Shown: positions 25,134 to 33,719 of the stretch, one piece after another
How positions within the stretch are numbered: the first letter of the stretch is position 1
Layout of the letters: the number at the start of each line of letters is the position of its first letter
Notes under the pieces: model-generated
Databases searched by the model: none
Told to the model about the DNA's origin: nothing
The model's input: only the letters and a program-made list of their open reading frames with translations
Program-made: the position numbers and the translations under genes
From: Rugosimonospora acidiphila
GTDB taxonomy: Bacteria; Actinomycetota; Actinomycetes; Mycobacteriales; Micromonosporaceae
Length of the DNA stretch: 64,000 bases
Assembly (NCBI RefSeq): GCF_039543385.1
Contig: NZ_BAABJQ010000001.1
Location: 248,001-312,000 of the forward strand
Direction of reading: 5' to 3'

Positions 25134-25477
25134 GTCCGCGTGCCGATCGGGGATCCGCCTCGATCTGGCTGCTCGGTGCCGGATTCGTCGTGGTCGCGGT
25201 CGGCCTGGCCGGCGCGCTGGTCACCGCGGCCGCGACGGCACGGCATCGGGCCCAGTCGGCGGCGGACCTCGGCGCGCTGGCCGGCGCCCGCTACGCGATT
25301 GACGGGGCGCCGGCCGCGTGCGCCAGAGCCGGGCTGACCGTGAGCCTGAACGGTGCCCGGATGGTGGACTGCCGGCTCGACGCACTCGATCTGGTGGTGA
25401 CCGCCGAGGTCGCGATGGCCGGGCTCGGCAGCGCGCGGGGGGTCGCCCGGGCCGGTCCGCTGCACGACCCGAGGAGC
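25130..25477 (+). CDS. Second TadE-like protein (Rv3654c type), stop codon missing
   Basis: The core of about 116 codons starts at a GTG overlapping the upstream stop (GTGA). It has a DRG|SASIWLL processing-like site with Trp at +5 in place of Glu, then a 20-residue hydrophobic helix. A soluble part follows with two cysteines (ACARAGLTV, VDCRLDALD) and the family-typical end VARAGP. This is the helicase-neighbourhood TadE-like family. No in-frame stop follows: the frame stays open to 28129, through three 15-bp repeats and across the antisense of the helicase. The end given here is where homology should stop, not a seen stop codon. Confidence 0.7.
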
Positions 25478-25498
25478 GTGGCCTTCTCGCGGCCGGCG

Positions 25499-25543
25499 CG
25501 GACCACGGCCCCTCGGACCACGGCCCCTCGGACCACGGCCCCT
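25499..25543. repeat. Three copies of a 15-bp tandem repeat
   Basis: CGGACCACGGCCCCT is repeated three times head to tail (25499, 25514, 25529) where the TadE-like gene should end. A further GGTGGGGGCCCGGGC duplication lies at about 25560-25590. Confidence 0.85.
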
Positions 25544-25636
25544 CGGGCAGTGGGGACCCGGGTGGTGGGGGCCCGGGCGGTGGGGGCCCGGCAGGGACCC
25601 CGGGGTCGGGAGGTCGTGCGCGAACGGTGGCGCGGC

Positions 25637-28159
25637 TCAGGCGGAGGCCGCGCCCCGTGGGGCCGGGACTTCCTGGGCTCTCTCGGCCGTTGGGACGTTC
25701 GCGGGCATCGGGGCGTTCGCGGTCGCTGGGGCGTTCATGGTCGTGAGGGCATCGTCGGGTGGCAGCGAGGCAAGGACAGCGTCCAGGACCCGTACCGCGT
25801 CGGCCTTGTTCAAGGGGTCGTTTCCGTTGCCGCACTTGGGCGACTGGACGCAGGACGGGCATCCGGCCTCGCAGCCACACGAATCGATGACGTCACGGGT
25901 AGCGTGAAGCCACTGCGCCGCCGCGTGGTACGCCCTTTCCGCGAAGCCGGCACCGCCCGGGTGCCCGTCGTAGACGAACACGGTGGGCGCCTCGGTGTCC
26001 GGGTGCGCCGCCGTCGACAGGCCCCCGATGTCCCAGCGGTCGCAGGTGGCCACCAGCGGCAGCAGCCCGATCGCGGCGTGCTCGGCGGCATGCAGCGCAC
26101 CCGGGATGTCGGGTGGCTCGACCCCGCACCGGTCCAGCTCGTCGGGCGAGATGGTCCACCACACGGCGGTGGTGCGCAGCTGCCGTACCGGCAGGTCGAG
26201 CGGGCGGGTGTCGATGACCTCGCCCGTACTGATGCGCCGTCGCTGGTACCCGACCACCTGTCCGGTCACGTCGACGGTACCGAGGAACAGCCCGACCGGC
26301 CCGGCATCCAGGTAGGACGAGACCGACACGACGTCGACGTTGGTCACATCCCGGGGATGGGTGGTCCAGTCGGGCTCCTCGGCGTGCACCAGCGCCACGC
26401 TGTCCTCGAGGTCCAGCTCGTCAACGATGTACGAGGCGCCCTGATGCAGGTGCACCGCGCCGCTGTGTACCTGGGCGTGCGACGAGGCGCCGTCGACCGT
26501 ACCGAGCAGCCGGCCGGTCGACGACTCGACGATCGATACCCGGGCTCCGCCGGTGCCGCGCAGGTCGACCTCGGGGCGCTGCGAGTCCGTCCAGTACCAG
26601 CCCGACGGGCGCCGCCGCAGCGCGCCGGCCGACACCAGGGCGTCCACGGTGGCGGGGGCGGCCTCACCGAACAGCACGAGGTCGGAGTCCGTCAGCGGCA
26701 GCTCGGCCGCGGCGCAGCACAGGTGCGGGCCGAGCACGTACGGGTTGCCGGGATCGAGGACGGTCGCCTCGACCGACCGCCCGAACAGCGCCTCAGGGTG
26801 GTGCACCAGGTAGGTGTCCAGCGGGTCGTCCCGCGCGACCAGCACGCACAACGCGTCGCGCCCCGCCCGCCCGGCCCGCCCGGCCTGCTGCCAGAGCGAG
26901 GCCAGCGTGCCCGGATAGCCGGCGATCACCACCGCGTCCAGGCCCACCAGGTCCACGCCGAGCTCCAGCGCGTTGGTCGACGCCAGCCCGTACAGTTCGC
27001 CGGAGCGCAGCGCCCGCTCCAGGGCGCGCCGTTCCTCGCGCAGGTACCCGGCCCGGTACGCGGCGACCCGGTCGGCCAGCTCCGGGACGGCCTCGGCCAG
27101 CGAGCGCCGGGCCATCGCGGCCACGACCTCGGCACCCCGGCGGGATCGGACGAACGCGAGCGTCCGCACGCCGCCGGCCACCGAGTCGGCGAGAAGGTCG
27201 GCCGTCTCCCGCAGGGCGGACCGCCGGATCGGCATGGCGTCGCGCACCCGCACCTCGGCGGGCTCGCTGGGTTGGTCGCTGGTCGAGCTGACCCTTCGAC
27301 CGGTCTGGCTCGGCCCGTCCGGGACCGTGCCGCGACCCGGACCGGTCGACAGCAGCGGGGGCTCCCACAGCGCGAAGGTCACCCCGCCGCGCGGGGAGCC
27401 GTCCTCGGTGACCGCGGTCACCGGCAGTCCGACCAGCCGGGATGCGGCCTCGGCGGGATCGCCCGCGGTCGCGGACGCGAGGACGAACACCGGTGCCGAC
27501 CCGTACCGGGCGCAGATCCGGCGCAGCCGGCGCAGCACCTGCGCGACGTGCGAACCGAACACGCCCCGGTAGGCGTGGCACTCGTCGACGACCACGTACC
27601 TCAGCCGGCGAAGGAACGTGGACCAACCGTCGTGCCGGGGCAGCACGCTGTAGTGCAGCATGTCGGGGTTGGTCAGCACGAACCGCGCGTAGGCCCGCAC
27701 CCAGTCGCGCTCCTCGCGCGGCGTATCGCCGTCGTAGAGCGCCGGCCGGACGTCGGCGGAGGCCAGCGCGGTGAGCGTGGTCAGCTGATCGGCGGCCAGT
27801 GCCTTGCTGGGTGCCAGATAGAGGGCGGTGGCGCGAGGATCGCTCTGGAGGGTCGCGAGCACCGGCAGGTGATAGGCCAGCGACTTGCCCGAGCCGGTAC
27901 CGGTGGAGACGACCACGTGCCTGCCGGAGTGAGCGAGGTCCGCGGCGACGGCCTGGTGCGTCCACGGGGCCGTGATCCCCCGCTCGGCGAGCACGGAGCG
28001 CAGCGCTGGCGTGACCCATTCGGGCCATGGAGCCGCGACGCCGTCCCGGGCGGGTACCCGTTCTACGTGGGTCAGCGGCTCGGTTTGGCCAGCCAGCAAC
28101 CGGTCCAGCAATTCGTCGGGGGCGAGTGACCCGGCAGGGGACAGGGTGGGGCTGGTCAT
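25637..28159 (-). CDS. DEAD/DEAH-box helicase, MrfA/Rv3649-like, with C-terminal Zn cluster
   Basis: An 840-residue superfamily 2 helicase. Motif I is VSTGTGSGKSLAYHLP near residue 85, motif II VVDECHAYRG (DECH), motif III VLASATAGDP. The C-terminal helicase domain has GLASTNALELGVDLVGLDAV and the motif VI QQAGRAGRAGR. The DUF1998-type end carries four cysteines in CGCEAGCPSCVQSPKCG, which likely bind zinc. These helicases are linked to DNA repair in Bacillus (MrfA). The ATG at 28159 is chosen; the longer frame lacks homology-like sequence. It is convergent to the Tad operon, the conserved arrangement that gives the TadE-like family its helicase-neighbourhood name. The last 40 residues are low-complexity Ala/Pro/Asn. 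Confidence 0.92.
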   Translation of the reverse strand: MTSPTLSPAGSLAPDELLDRLLAGQTEPLTHVERVPARDGVAAPWPEWVTPALRSVLAERGITAPWTHQAVAADLAHSGRHVVVSTGTGSGKSLAYHLPVLATLQSDPRATALYLAPSKALAADQLTTLTALASADVRPALYDGDTPREERDWVRAYARFVLTNPDMLHYSVLPRHDGWSTFLRRLRYVVVDECHAYRGVFGSHVAQVLRRLRRICARYGSAPVFVLASATAGDPAEAASRLVGLPVTAVTEDGSPRGGVTFALWEPPLLSTGPGRGTVPDGPSQTGRRVSSTSDQPSEPAEVRVRDAMPIRRSALRETADLLADSVAGGVRTLAFVRSRRGAEVVAAMARRSLAEAVPELADRVAAYRAGYLREERRALERALRSGELYGLASTNALELGVDLVGLDAVVIAGYPGTLASLWQQAGRAGRAGRDALCVLVARDDPLDTYLVHHPEALFGRSVEATVLDPGNPYVLGPHLCCAAAELPLTDSDLVLFGEAAPATVDALVSAGALRRRPSGWYWTDSQRPEVDLRGTGGARVSIVESSTGRLLGTVDGASSHAQVHSGAVHLHQGASYIVDELDLEDSVALVHAEEPDWTTHPRDVTNVDVVSVSSYLDAGPVGLFLGTVDVTGQVVGYQRRRISTGEVIDTRPLDLPVRQLRTTAVWWTISPDELDRCGVEPPDIPGALHAAEHAAIGLLPLVATCDRWDIGGLSTAAHPDTEAPTVFVYDGHPGGAGFAERAYHAAAQWLHATRDVIDSCGCEAGCPSCVQSPKCGNGNDPLNKADAVRVLDAVLASLPPDDALTTMNAPATANAPMPANVPTAERAQEVPAPRGAASA

Positions 28160-28433
28160 CCAAGCACTCTGACACCGGTGCCCGGGCCGCGTCCAACGGC
28201 CCACCGGCCGCGCATCCGGGCCACTCAATGGTGGCGGCCGATGTCGTGCTGCCCCCTCGCCCGTTGACGCCCGGCGGTTTGCCGGTCGCGAATGGCCGTT
28301 CCCGGCGTCCGCGCTGGCCGAACGTTGGCGACGCACGAAATTGGGTGCGGTACGCGGGCGCGCGAGATCGTCGGGCGGTGGTTAGATGCGCAAGGAGGTA
28401 CGCCCTTCGGCGTCGCCACCGGAGGAGGTCCGC

Positions 28434-28835
28434 ATGGAGCTGTCGCTGTCGGCCCGCGCCGCCGAGGGCCATCTGGTTCTCGAGGTGGCCGGCGAGATTG
28501 ATGTCTACACCGCGCCACAGCTGCGTGAACGCCTGATAGCGCTGGTCGAGGGCGGCGCCCGACGGTTGATCGTCGATCTTGATCGGGTGGAGTTCCTGGA
28601 CTCCACCGGGCTGGGTGTGCTGGTCGGCGCGCTCAAGCGGCTGCGCGGCGTGAACGGTGAGCTGTTCCTCGTCTGCGATCAGGAGCGGCTGCTCAAGATC
28701 TTCCGGATCACCGGGCTGGACCGGGTCTTCACCATGTACGAGACGGTGGAGGCCGCGACGGCCGGTTCCGGCGCGGATGCCGCGCCCGGCGCCGGCCCGG
28801 AGGGCGGCGTCGACCCCGCCGGCGCGGCCGGCTGA
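28434..28835 (+). CDS. Anti-anti-sigma factor (STAS domain)
   Basis: A 133-residue protein with a full STAS domain (residues 1-105), begun at the ATG at 28434 after GGAGGAGG. The phosphorylatable serine lies in VEFLDSTGLGVLVGAL near residue 56. The last 28 residues are Ala/Gly-rich and probably disordered. STAS proteins of this type bind anti-sigma kinases when unphosphorylated. Its own partner is encoded seven bases downstream, forming a classic partner-switch pair, although no sigma factor is adjacent. A TTAGAT minus-10-like element lies at 28381-28386. Confidence 0.9.
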   Translation: MELSLSARAAEGHLVLEVAGEIDVYTAPQLRERLIALVEGGARRLIVDLDRVEFLDSTGLGVLVGALKRLRGVNGELFLVCDQERLLKIFRITGLDRVFTMYETVEAATAGSGADAAPGAGPEGGVDPAGAAG

Positions 28836-28842
28836 GGCGCGG

Positions 28843-29364
28843 ATGCCGACGGTCAGGCTGTCCTTCACGCCCGCGCCGGCTCACGTACGCACCGCTCGCC
28901 TGGTCGGAGTGGCGGTAGCCCGCCGGGCGGGGGTGGCTCCCGAGCTGTTCGACGAGATCCGGCTGGCGATCGGCGAGGCCTGTTCCCGGGCCGTCGCCCT
29001 GCACCATGACCACTCCATCCCCGACCTTGTCGAGGTGGCGCTGGGCGACGACGAGCGGTTCACGGTGCGCGTCATCGACCGTGCGCCGATCGACGCCGCG
29101 CTCAGCCAGGCGCTGAACGATCCGGCCGAGCTCGCCGACCCGGTCGCGCTGCTGGAGGCGCCGGACGAGGGCGCGACCACCGCCGGGGCCTCCGAGGCCC
29201 AGGCCGCCAGCGAGGAGGCGGTGACCGTGGGGATGCGGCTGGCCCTGCTCGCCGGGCTGGTGGAGAACCTCACGGTGCGCCCCGCGGATCATGGCCCGGG
29301 CACCGAGGTGCTGATGTCGTGGCCGGCCGCGTCCGGCCGAACCGGCGCGGGCGGCCGGGGCTGA
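28843..29364 (+). CDS. Anti-sigma regulatory ATPase-like protein (degenerate HATPase)
   Basis: A 173-residue relative of the RsbW/SpoIIAB histidine-kinase-like ATPase family. The N-box region reads EIRLAIGEACSRAVALHH: the metal-binding Asn expected in this helix (EACTNA type) is replaced by Arg. The Gly-rich G-box is not visible in the C-terminal half (GMRLALLAGLVENLTV). The family is common beside STAS proteins in actinobacteria. It may bind the STAS partner without efficient kinase activity. A 40-residue Ala/Glu-rich insert occupies the loop region. Confidence 0.8.
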   Translation: MPTVRLSFTPAPAHVRTARLVGVAVARRAGVAPELFDEIRLAIGEACSRAVALHHDHSIPDLVEVALGDDERFTVRVIDRAPIDAALSQALNDPAELADPVALLEAPDEGATTAGASEAQAASEEAVTVGMRLALLAGLVENLTVRPADHGPGTEVLMSWPAASGRTGAGGRG

Positions 29365-29803
29365 CGGCCCGGACCTGACCTTCGGCCCCGCATCCTGGGG
29401 CGCTCACCCCCGCCACGGCCCGGCTCGGGCCGCTCTCCGGCCCGTTGAGGCGTGCTCGCCTGCGCCCCACAACCCGGCCCCGGCCGCGCTCCCCGGGGTC
29501 ACGTTGAGGCGGGCTCGCGTCTGCTCCGACCCGGCTCCGAGCGCCTCAACCCGGCTCCGACCGCGCTCACCCGGGCCCGGCGCCGAGGAGTGCTCACCTT
29601 CGCCATAACTCATCGGAACGTCTCAACGCGAGACACAGGGTACGCGATGTGACTTGCCACACGCGAGACGACTAAAGTACCCCGGGTCATCAGCTATTCC
29701 TCGCCCCGGCGTCTGCCGGGGCAGGGACGCGGTTACGCCGCGTGGAGTCCGTCATCGCCACTGACCGGGCGATGATGGCACGTATCGGTACAGGAGGACA
29801 TAG
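29365..29803. other. Upstream region of the proton pyrophosphatase with degenerate repeats
   Basis: No gene is seen in 439 bases. CGTTGAGGCG[T/G]GCTCGC occurs at 29443 and 29502, the inverted CGCCTCAA at about 29545, and CCGGCTCCGA twice near 29530-29560, a core shared with the 4091-4204 array. Close to the pyrophosphatase start there is a perfect 8-base hairpin (GCCCCGGC 29703-29710, GCCGGGGC 29715-29722) that could lie in the mRNA leader. An ACAGGAGGA ribosome binding site precedes the ATG at 29804. Confidence 0.55.
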
Positions 29804-32182
29804 ATGTCCAGGGGATCCCTCGCCGCAGGCGAGCTGTCCCTTACCGGTAGCAACCTGTCCTACGTCATAGTCGCCGCAGCTATCGCGCTGGTGGCGTTGG
29901 GCTTTGCGTTCGCCCTGGTCAGGGCGGTTCTCGCAACCGGTAAGGGCACCCAGAAAATGCAGGACATCGCCGGGGCTGTGCAGGAGGGCGCGAGCGCGTA
30001 CCTCTTCCGCCAGTTCAAAACCCTCGGCGTGTTCGTGATCATTGCCGTAATTCTGTTGTTCCTGCTCCCAGTGAACGAGGGCGGTCTGTCTGTCAAGATC
30101 GGACGGTCCGCGTTCTTCGTGGTCGGCGCACTGTTCAGCGCGTTCATCGGTGGCGCGGGCATGGCGCTGGCCACCAGGGCCAATCTGCGGGTGGCCGCCG
30201 CGGCGAACACCGGTCAGGGTAGCCGCGAGCGTGCCATGCAGATCGCCTTCCGCACGGGTGGCGTGGTCGGCTTCCTCACCGTTGGCCTCGGCCTGTTCGG
30301 TGCGGCGATCGTCGTGATCATCTACAAGGGCGACGCGCCGACCGTGCTGGAGGGCTTCGGCTTCGGTGCCGCTCTGCTGGCCATGTTCATGCGGGTCGGC
30401 GGTGGCATCTTCACCAAGGCCGCCGACGTCGGAGCCGACCTGGTCGGCAAGGTTGAGCAGGGGATCCCCGAGGACGACCCGCGCAATGCGGCGACCATCG
30501 CCGACAACGTGGGGGACAACGTCGGCGACTGCGCCGGCATGGCCGCGGACCTCTTCGAGTCGTACGCGGTGACCCTGGTGGCAGCCCTGATCCTGGGCAA
30601 GGCCGCCTTCGGGGTGCACGGTCTGGTGTTCCCGCTGATCGTTCCGACGATCGGCGTGCTCACCGCCATCATCGGTGTGTTCATCACCCGGCTGCGCACG
30701 TCCGACCGCAGTGGGCTGACCGCGATCAACCGAGCGTTCTTCATCTCCGCCGGGATCTCGGCGGTGCTGAGCGCGGTGGCCGCCTGGCTGTACCTGCCGA
30801 AGACCTGGACGGATCTGCTGGGCAGCGGCTGGCGTACGACGCTGGGGCTGGCCGCCACCGACAACCTGCGGGTCTCCCCGCCGGTGGTCGCGATCATCGC
30901 CGTCATCATCGGCATCGTGCTGGCGGCGATCATCCAGGCGCTGACCGGCTATTTCACCGAGGTCGGCCGGCGTCCGGTGCAGGACATCGGCAAGAGTTCG
31001 CTGACCGGCCCGGCCACCGTGGTGCTGGCTGGCATCTCGATCGGCTACGAGTCGGCCACCTACTCGGCGCTGGTCATCGGCGCGGGCGTGTACGGCGCGT
31101 TCCTGCTCGGCGGCGGCTCGATCGTGCTGTCCCTGTTCGCGGTCGCAATGGCCGGCACCGGCCTGCTGACCACGGTCGGCGTGATCGTGGCGATGGACAC
31201 CTTCGGCCCGATCTCGGACAACGCGCAGGGCATCGCGGAGATGTCCGGCGAGATCGACGAGGCGGGCGCCCGGGTGCTCACCGACCTGGACGCGGTCGGC
31301 AACACCACCAAGGCGATCACCAAGGGCATCGCGATCGCGACCGCCGTGCTGGCGGCGACCGCGCTGTTCGGCTCGTACACCGACACGGTGGGTACCGCGT
31401 TGGGCAAGGCGAAGGTCACCGAGTCGCTCGACCAGATCCTCAACGTGTCCAACCCGCGCAACCTCGTCGGCCTGCTGATCGGCGCGGCTGTGGTGTTCTT
31501 CTTCTCGGGGCTGGCCATCAACGCGGTTTCCCGGTCCGCCGGTGCCGTGGTCTTCGAGGTGCGGCGGCAGTTCCGCGAGTTCCCCGGGATCATGGACGGT
31601 ACCCAGCGGCCGGAGTACGGCCGGGTGGTGGACATCTGCACGCGGGATGCCCAGCGTGAGCTGATCACTCCCGGCCTGCTCGCCGTGCTGGCGCCCATCG
31701 CGGTCGGTTTCGGCCTGGGCATCGGCGCCCTGGCCAGCTACCTGGCCGGTGCGATCGGCGCCGGTACCCTGATGGCCCTGTTCCTGGCCAACTCCGGTGG
31801 TGCCTGGGACAACGCGAAGAAGATGATCGAGGACGGCAAGTTCGGCGGCAAGGGCTCGGACGCCCACGCCGCGACGGTCATCGGCGACACGGTCGGCGAC
31901 CCGTTCAAGGACACCGCCGGCCCGGCGATCAACCCGCTGATCAAGGTGATGAACCTGGTCTCGCTGCTGATCGCACCGGCAGTGGTGATGTGGAGCGCGG
32001 GCAGCGACAAGAACACGCCGCTGCGCATCGCGGTCGCCGTCGCGGCCCTGCTCATCATCGTGGTCGCCGTGACGATCAACAAGCGCAAGCCGATGGCGGT
32101 GGCCTCGGAGGAGGACATCGCGGCCGCCACGGGCGGCGGCTCGGCGGACCCGAGCGAGGACGCCGCCACCGCAAGGGTGTAG
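29804..32182 (+). CDS. hppA: Membrane proton-translocating pyrophosphatase, K+-independent type
   Basis: A 792-residue membrane pyrophosphatase with about 16 transmembrane helices. It couples pyrophosphate hydrolysis to proton pumping. The catalytic loops are visible: DVGADLVGKVEQGIPEDDP (near residue 205), DNVGDNVGDCAGMAADLFES, and the C-terminal GDTVGDPFKDTAGPAINPL. The determinant of cation need reads GNTTKAITKG near residue 500. The Lys after GNTT is the hallmark of K+-independent proton pumps, as in Streptomyces, whereas K+-dependent enzymes have Ala. Start ATG at 29804 follows ACAGGAGGA. It is monocistronic with a structured leader. Confidence 0.97.
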   Translation: MSRGSLAAGELSLTGSNLSYVIVAAAIALVALGFAFALVRAVLATGKGTQKMQDIAGAVQEGASAYLFRQFKTLGVFVIIAVILLFLLPVNEGGLSVKIGRSAFFVVGALFSAFIGGAGMALATRANLRVAAAANTGQGSRERAMQIAFRTGGVVGFLTVGLGLFGAAIVVIIYKGDAPTVLEGFGFGAALLAMFMRVGGGIFTKAADVGADLVGKVEQGIPEDDPRNAATIADNVGDNVGDCAGMAADLFESYAVTLVAALILGKAAFGVHGLVFPLIVPTIGVLTAIIGVFITRLRTSDRSGLTAINRAFFISAGISAVLSAVAAWLYLPKTWTDLLGSGWRTTLGLAATDNLRVSPPVVAIIAVIIGIVLAAIIQALTGYFTEVGRRPVQDIGKSSLTGPATVVLAGISIGYESATYSALVIGAGVYGAFLLGGGSIVLSLFAVAMAGTGLLTTVGVIVAMDTFGPISDNAQGIAEMSGEIDEAGARVLTDLDAVGNTTKAITKGIAIATAVLAATALFGSYTDTVGTALGKAKVTESLDQILNVSNPRNLVGLLIGAAVVFFFSGLAINAVSRSAGAVVFEVRRQFREFPGIMDGTQRPEYGRVVDICTRDAQRELITPGLLAVLAPIAVGFGLGIGALASYLAGAIGAGTLMALFLANSGGAWDNAKKMIEDGKFGGKGSDAHAATVIGDTVGDPFKDTAGPAINPLIKVMNLVSLLIAPAVVMWSAGSDKNTPLRIAVAVAALLIIVVAVTINKRKPMAVASEEDIAAATGGGSADPSEDAATARV

Positions 32183-32341
32183 CACCAGGGTGTAGGGCAC
32201 CGTTAGCCCAACCGGCCCCGGGCAGGCGTGCGTCGAAGGATGTTCGCGTACGCGACAAGCCCGGCACCGGCCGCGCTTCCGGCGTCGCGGCACGCCCTGG
32301 CCACCCATCGTGGCCACTCGAACAGTCGTACAGTGACGGGC

Positions 32342-32884
32342 ATGCGTCGCGTGCTCCCTTCCCTGGCGGCTTTCGGTGTGGTGGTAGCGCTCGGCGCGTG
32401 CGGCAACGGCGGTGGCAGCGGCAGTGCCACGCCGGCGAAGACCTGGACCGTGCGGGTGTGCGGCGCGCTGTCCCCCTGGCGGTCCAGCATCGCCCAGCTC
32501 AACAGCCAGGCAGCGGCGCAGATGAAGAACGCGACGACCCCCGTCCAGACCAAGGACAACATGCTCCGGCTGCTCCAGGGCGCCTCGCAGACCACCGAGG
32601 CGGCGCGCAAGAAGGTCGTCGCCGCCGGAGTGCCCGACGTGGACGGCGGCAAGGTGATCGCCGACCGGTTCGTGAGCGGGCTGGCCAGGGTGCGCGACGC
32701 GTACGACAAGGCGCACGGCACCGTCCAGGCCCTCCCGATCACCGAGGCCAAGCCGTTCTACGACGGGGTGGCCACCGCGGTCGGCACCCTCGACAAGGAG
32801 TACTCGCAGGCCGGGCTCAACACGGGTGCGCTCGCCTCCACCGAGCTGCGCAAGGACTTCGAAGAAGTACCGGAGTGCGGGTAG
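32342..32884 (+). CDS. Putative lipoprotein
   Basis: A 180-residue secreted protein. The signal peptide MRRVLPSLAAFGVVVALGAC ends in a lipobox (L-G-A-C, Cys20), so the mature chain should be lipid-anchored on the outer face of the membrane, followed by a short Gly/Ser linker. The rest is helical with two further cysteines (VRVCGALSPW and EVPECG), one near each end, which could form a disulfide that closes the fold. No named domain is recognised. The ATG at 32342 gives a clean signal peptide; the longer open frame does not. It lies in the conserved stretch between the pyrophosphatase and topA. Confidence 0.8.
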   Translation: MRRVLPSLAAFGVVVALGACGNGGGSGSATPAKTWTVRVCGALSPWRSSIAQLNSQAAAQMKNATTPVQTKDNMLRLLQGASQTTEAARKKVVAAGVPDVDGGKVIADRFVSGLARVRDAYDKAHGTVQALPITEAKPFYDGVATAVGTLDKEYSQAGLNTGALASTELRKDFEEVPECG

Positions 32885-32904
32885 GAGCGGCGGGTGAGGC
32901 CGGG

Positions 32905-33486
32905 ATGCGGGTGAAGCAGCTCAACCTCTTCGGGGTCGAGGGGGCACCGCCTGCGCCGACCGACCTGGAGGGACTGCTGGCCGGCCCGGGTCAGGTGGTC
33001 CGGATGGGCGGCACGGCCCGGGTCTCGGTGGTCGTCGGCGACCTGTGGCGGGGCCGGGTGCTGCACGGGGAGCTGGCCCAGCGGGGGGTACCGGCGACCC
33101 TGGTGGCCACCGTCGATCAGAACATCGGGGTGCGCACCGCCTACTCCAGCACCCTGGCACCGCTGGCCGTGGCCTGGCTGCGTGGGGCGGTGAAGCTCCC
33201 GCCGCCCGGGTTCTGGCTGGACGGCCGGCGGCTGAGGCTGTGGGTGATCGCCGCCGGGTACGGTGACCCGCTGGGCTTCACCCTGCGGCTCGGCCCGTCC
33301 GACGAGCCGGCCTGGGAGCCGGTGGGTGTGGCGCTGGCCGCTGTCGGATTACCGGCAGTTCTCCTGGGTACCAGGGCCGGCGGACCGGCGTACCGGATCG
33401 CCGGCCGGCGCCGGATCTCCCGGCTGGCCGAACTGGTCGGCGACCGGCCGGCCGAGGTTCCCGCAGAGGCGTGGCCTGCCCCGTAG
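32905..33486 (+). CDS. Conserved hypothetical protein upstream of topA
   Basis: A 193-residue soluble protein starting MRVKQLNLFGVEGAPP (ATG at 32905, 20 bases after the lipoprotein stop). The first part shows alternating hydrophobic strands (ARVSVVVGDLWRGRVLHGEL) and a mid segment LAVAWLRGAVKLPPPGFWLD; no catalytic motif or signal peptide can be seen. The phrase KQLNLFG recalls small actinobacterial proteins found next to topA. Function unknown. It ends at a hairpin of 9 base pairs. Confidence 0.7.
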   Translation: MRVKQLNLFGVEGAPPAPTDLEGLLAGPGQVVRMGGTARVSVVVGDLWRGRVLHGELAQRGVPATLVATVDQNIGVRTAYSSTLAPLAVAWLRGAVKLPPPGFWLDGRRLRLWVIAAGYGDPLGFTLRLGPSDEPAWEPVGVALAAVGLPAVLLGTRAGGPAYRIAGRRRISRLAELVGDRPAEVPAEAWPAP

Positions 33487-33500
33487 GCGCGTGGCCGGGG

Positions 33501-33528
33501 CGGCCGCGGGACGGCTGGGCCGCGGCCG
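33501..33528 (+). terminator. Candidate terminator after the hypothetical gene
   Basis: Arms CGGCCGCGG (33501-33509) and CCGCGGCCG (33520-33528) are perfectly complementary with a 10-base loop, 15 bases past the stop. No U tract. Confidence 0.5.
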
Positions 33529-33719
33529 GGTCGGGGAGCGGCCGAGGACCCCCGACACCCCCCGCGGGGTCACGCGATCGGGGCACGACCCACGCCGTGA
33601 CGTGAGTCACCGGCAGAGTTGGGTGTACGGTGGCGCCGCCTGGCTGGCCCCGGTACGCCCAGTTCCGGAGCGTGCTGGGTTACCTTTGAACACCGTGTCC
33701 ATGAGCAGCTGGGAGTGCC

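Noticed and set aside
25480..28129. Reading the open plus-strand frame over the helicase as coding
   Set aside because: The helicase on the other strand has complete motifs and codon bias. The plus frame is its shadow beyond about 25480, so I report only the TadE-like core as a gene.
29690..32716. A 1008-codon open frame antisense to the pyrophosphatase gene
   Set aside because: It is rich in H, R, Q, D and G, typical of the mirrored frame of a GC-rich membrane-protein gene, and has no recognisable domain.
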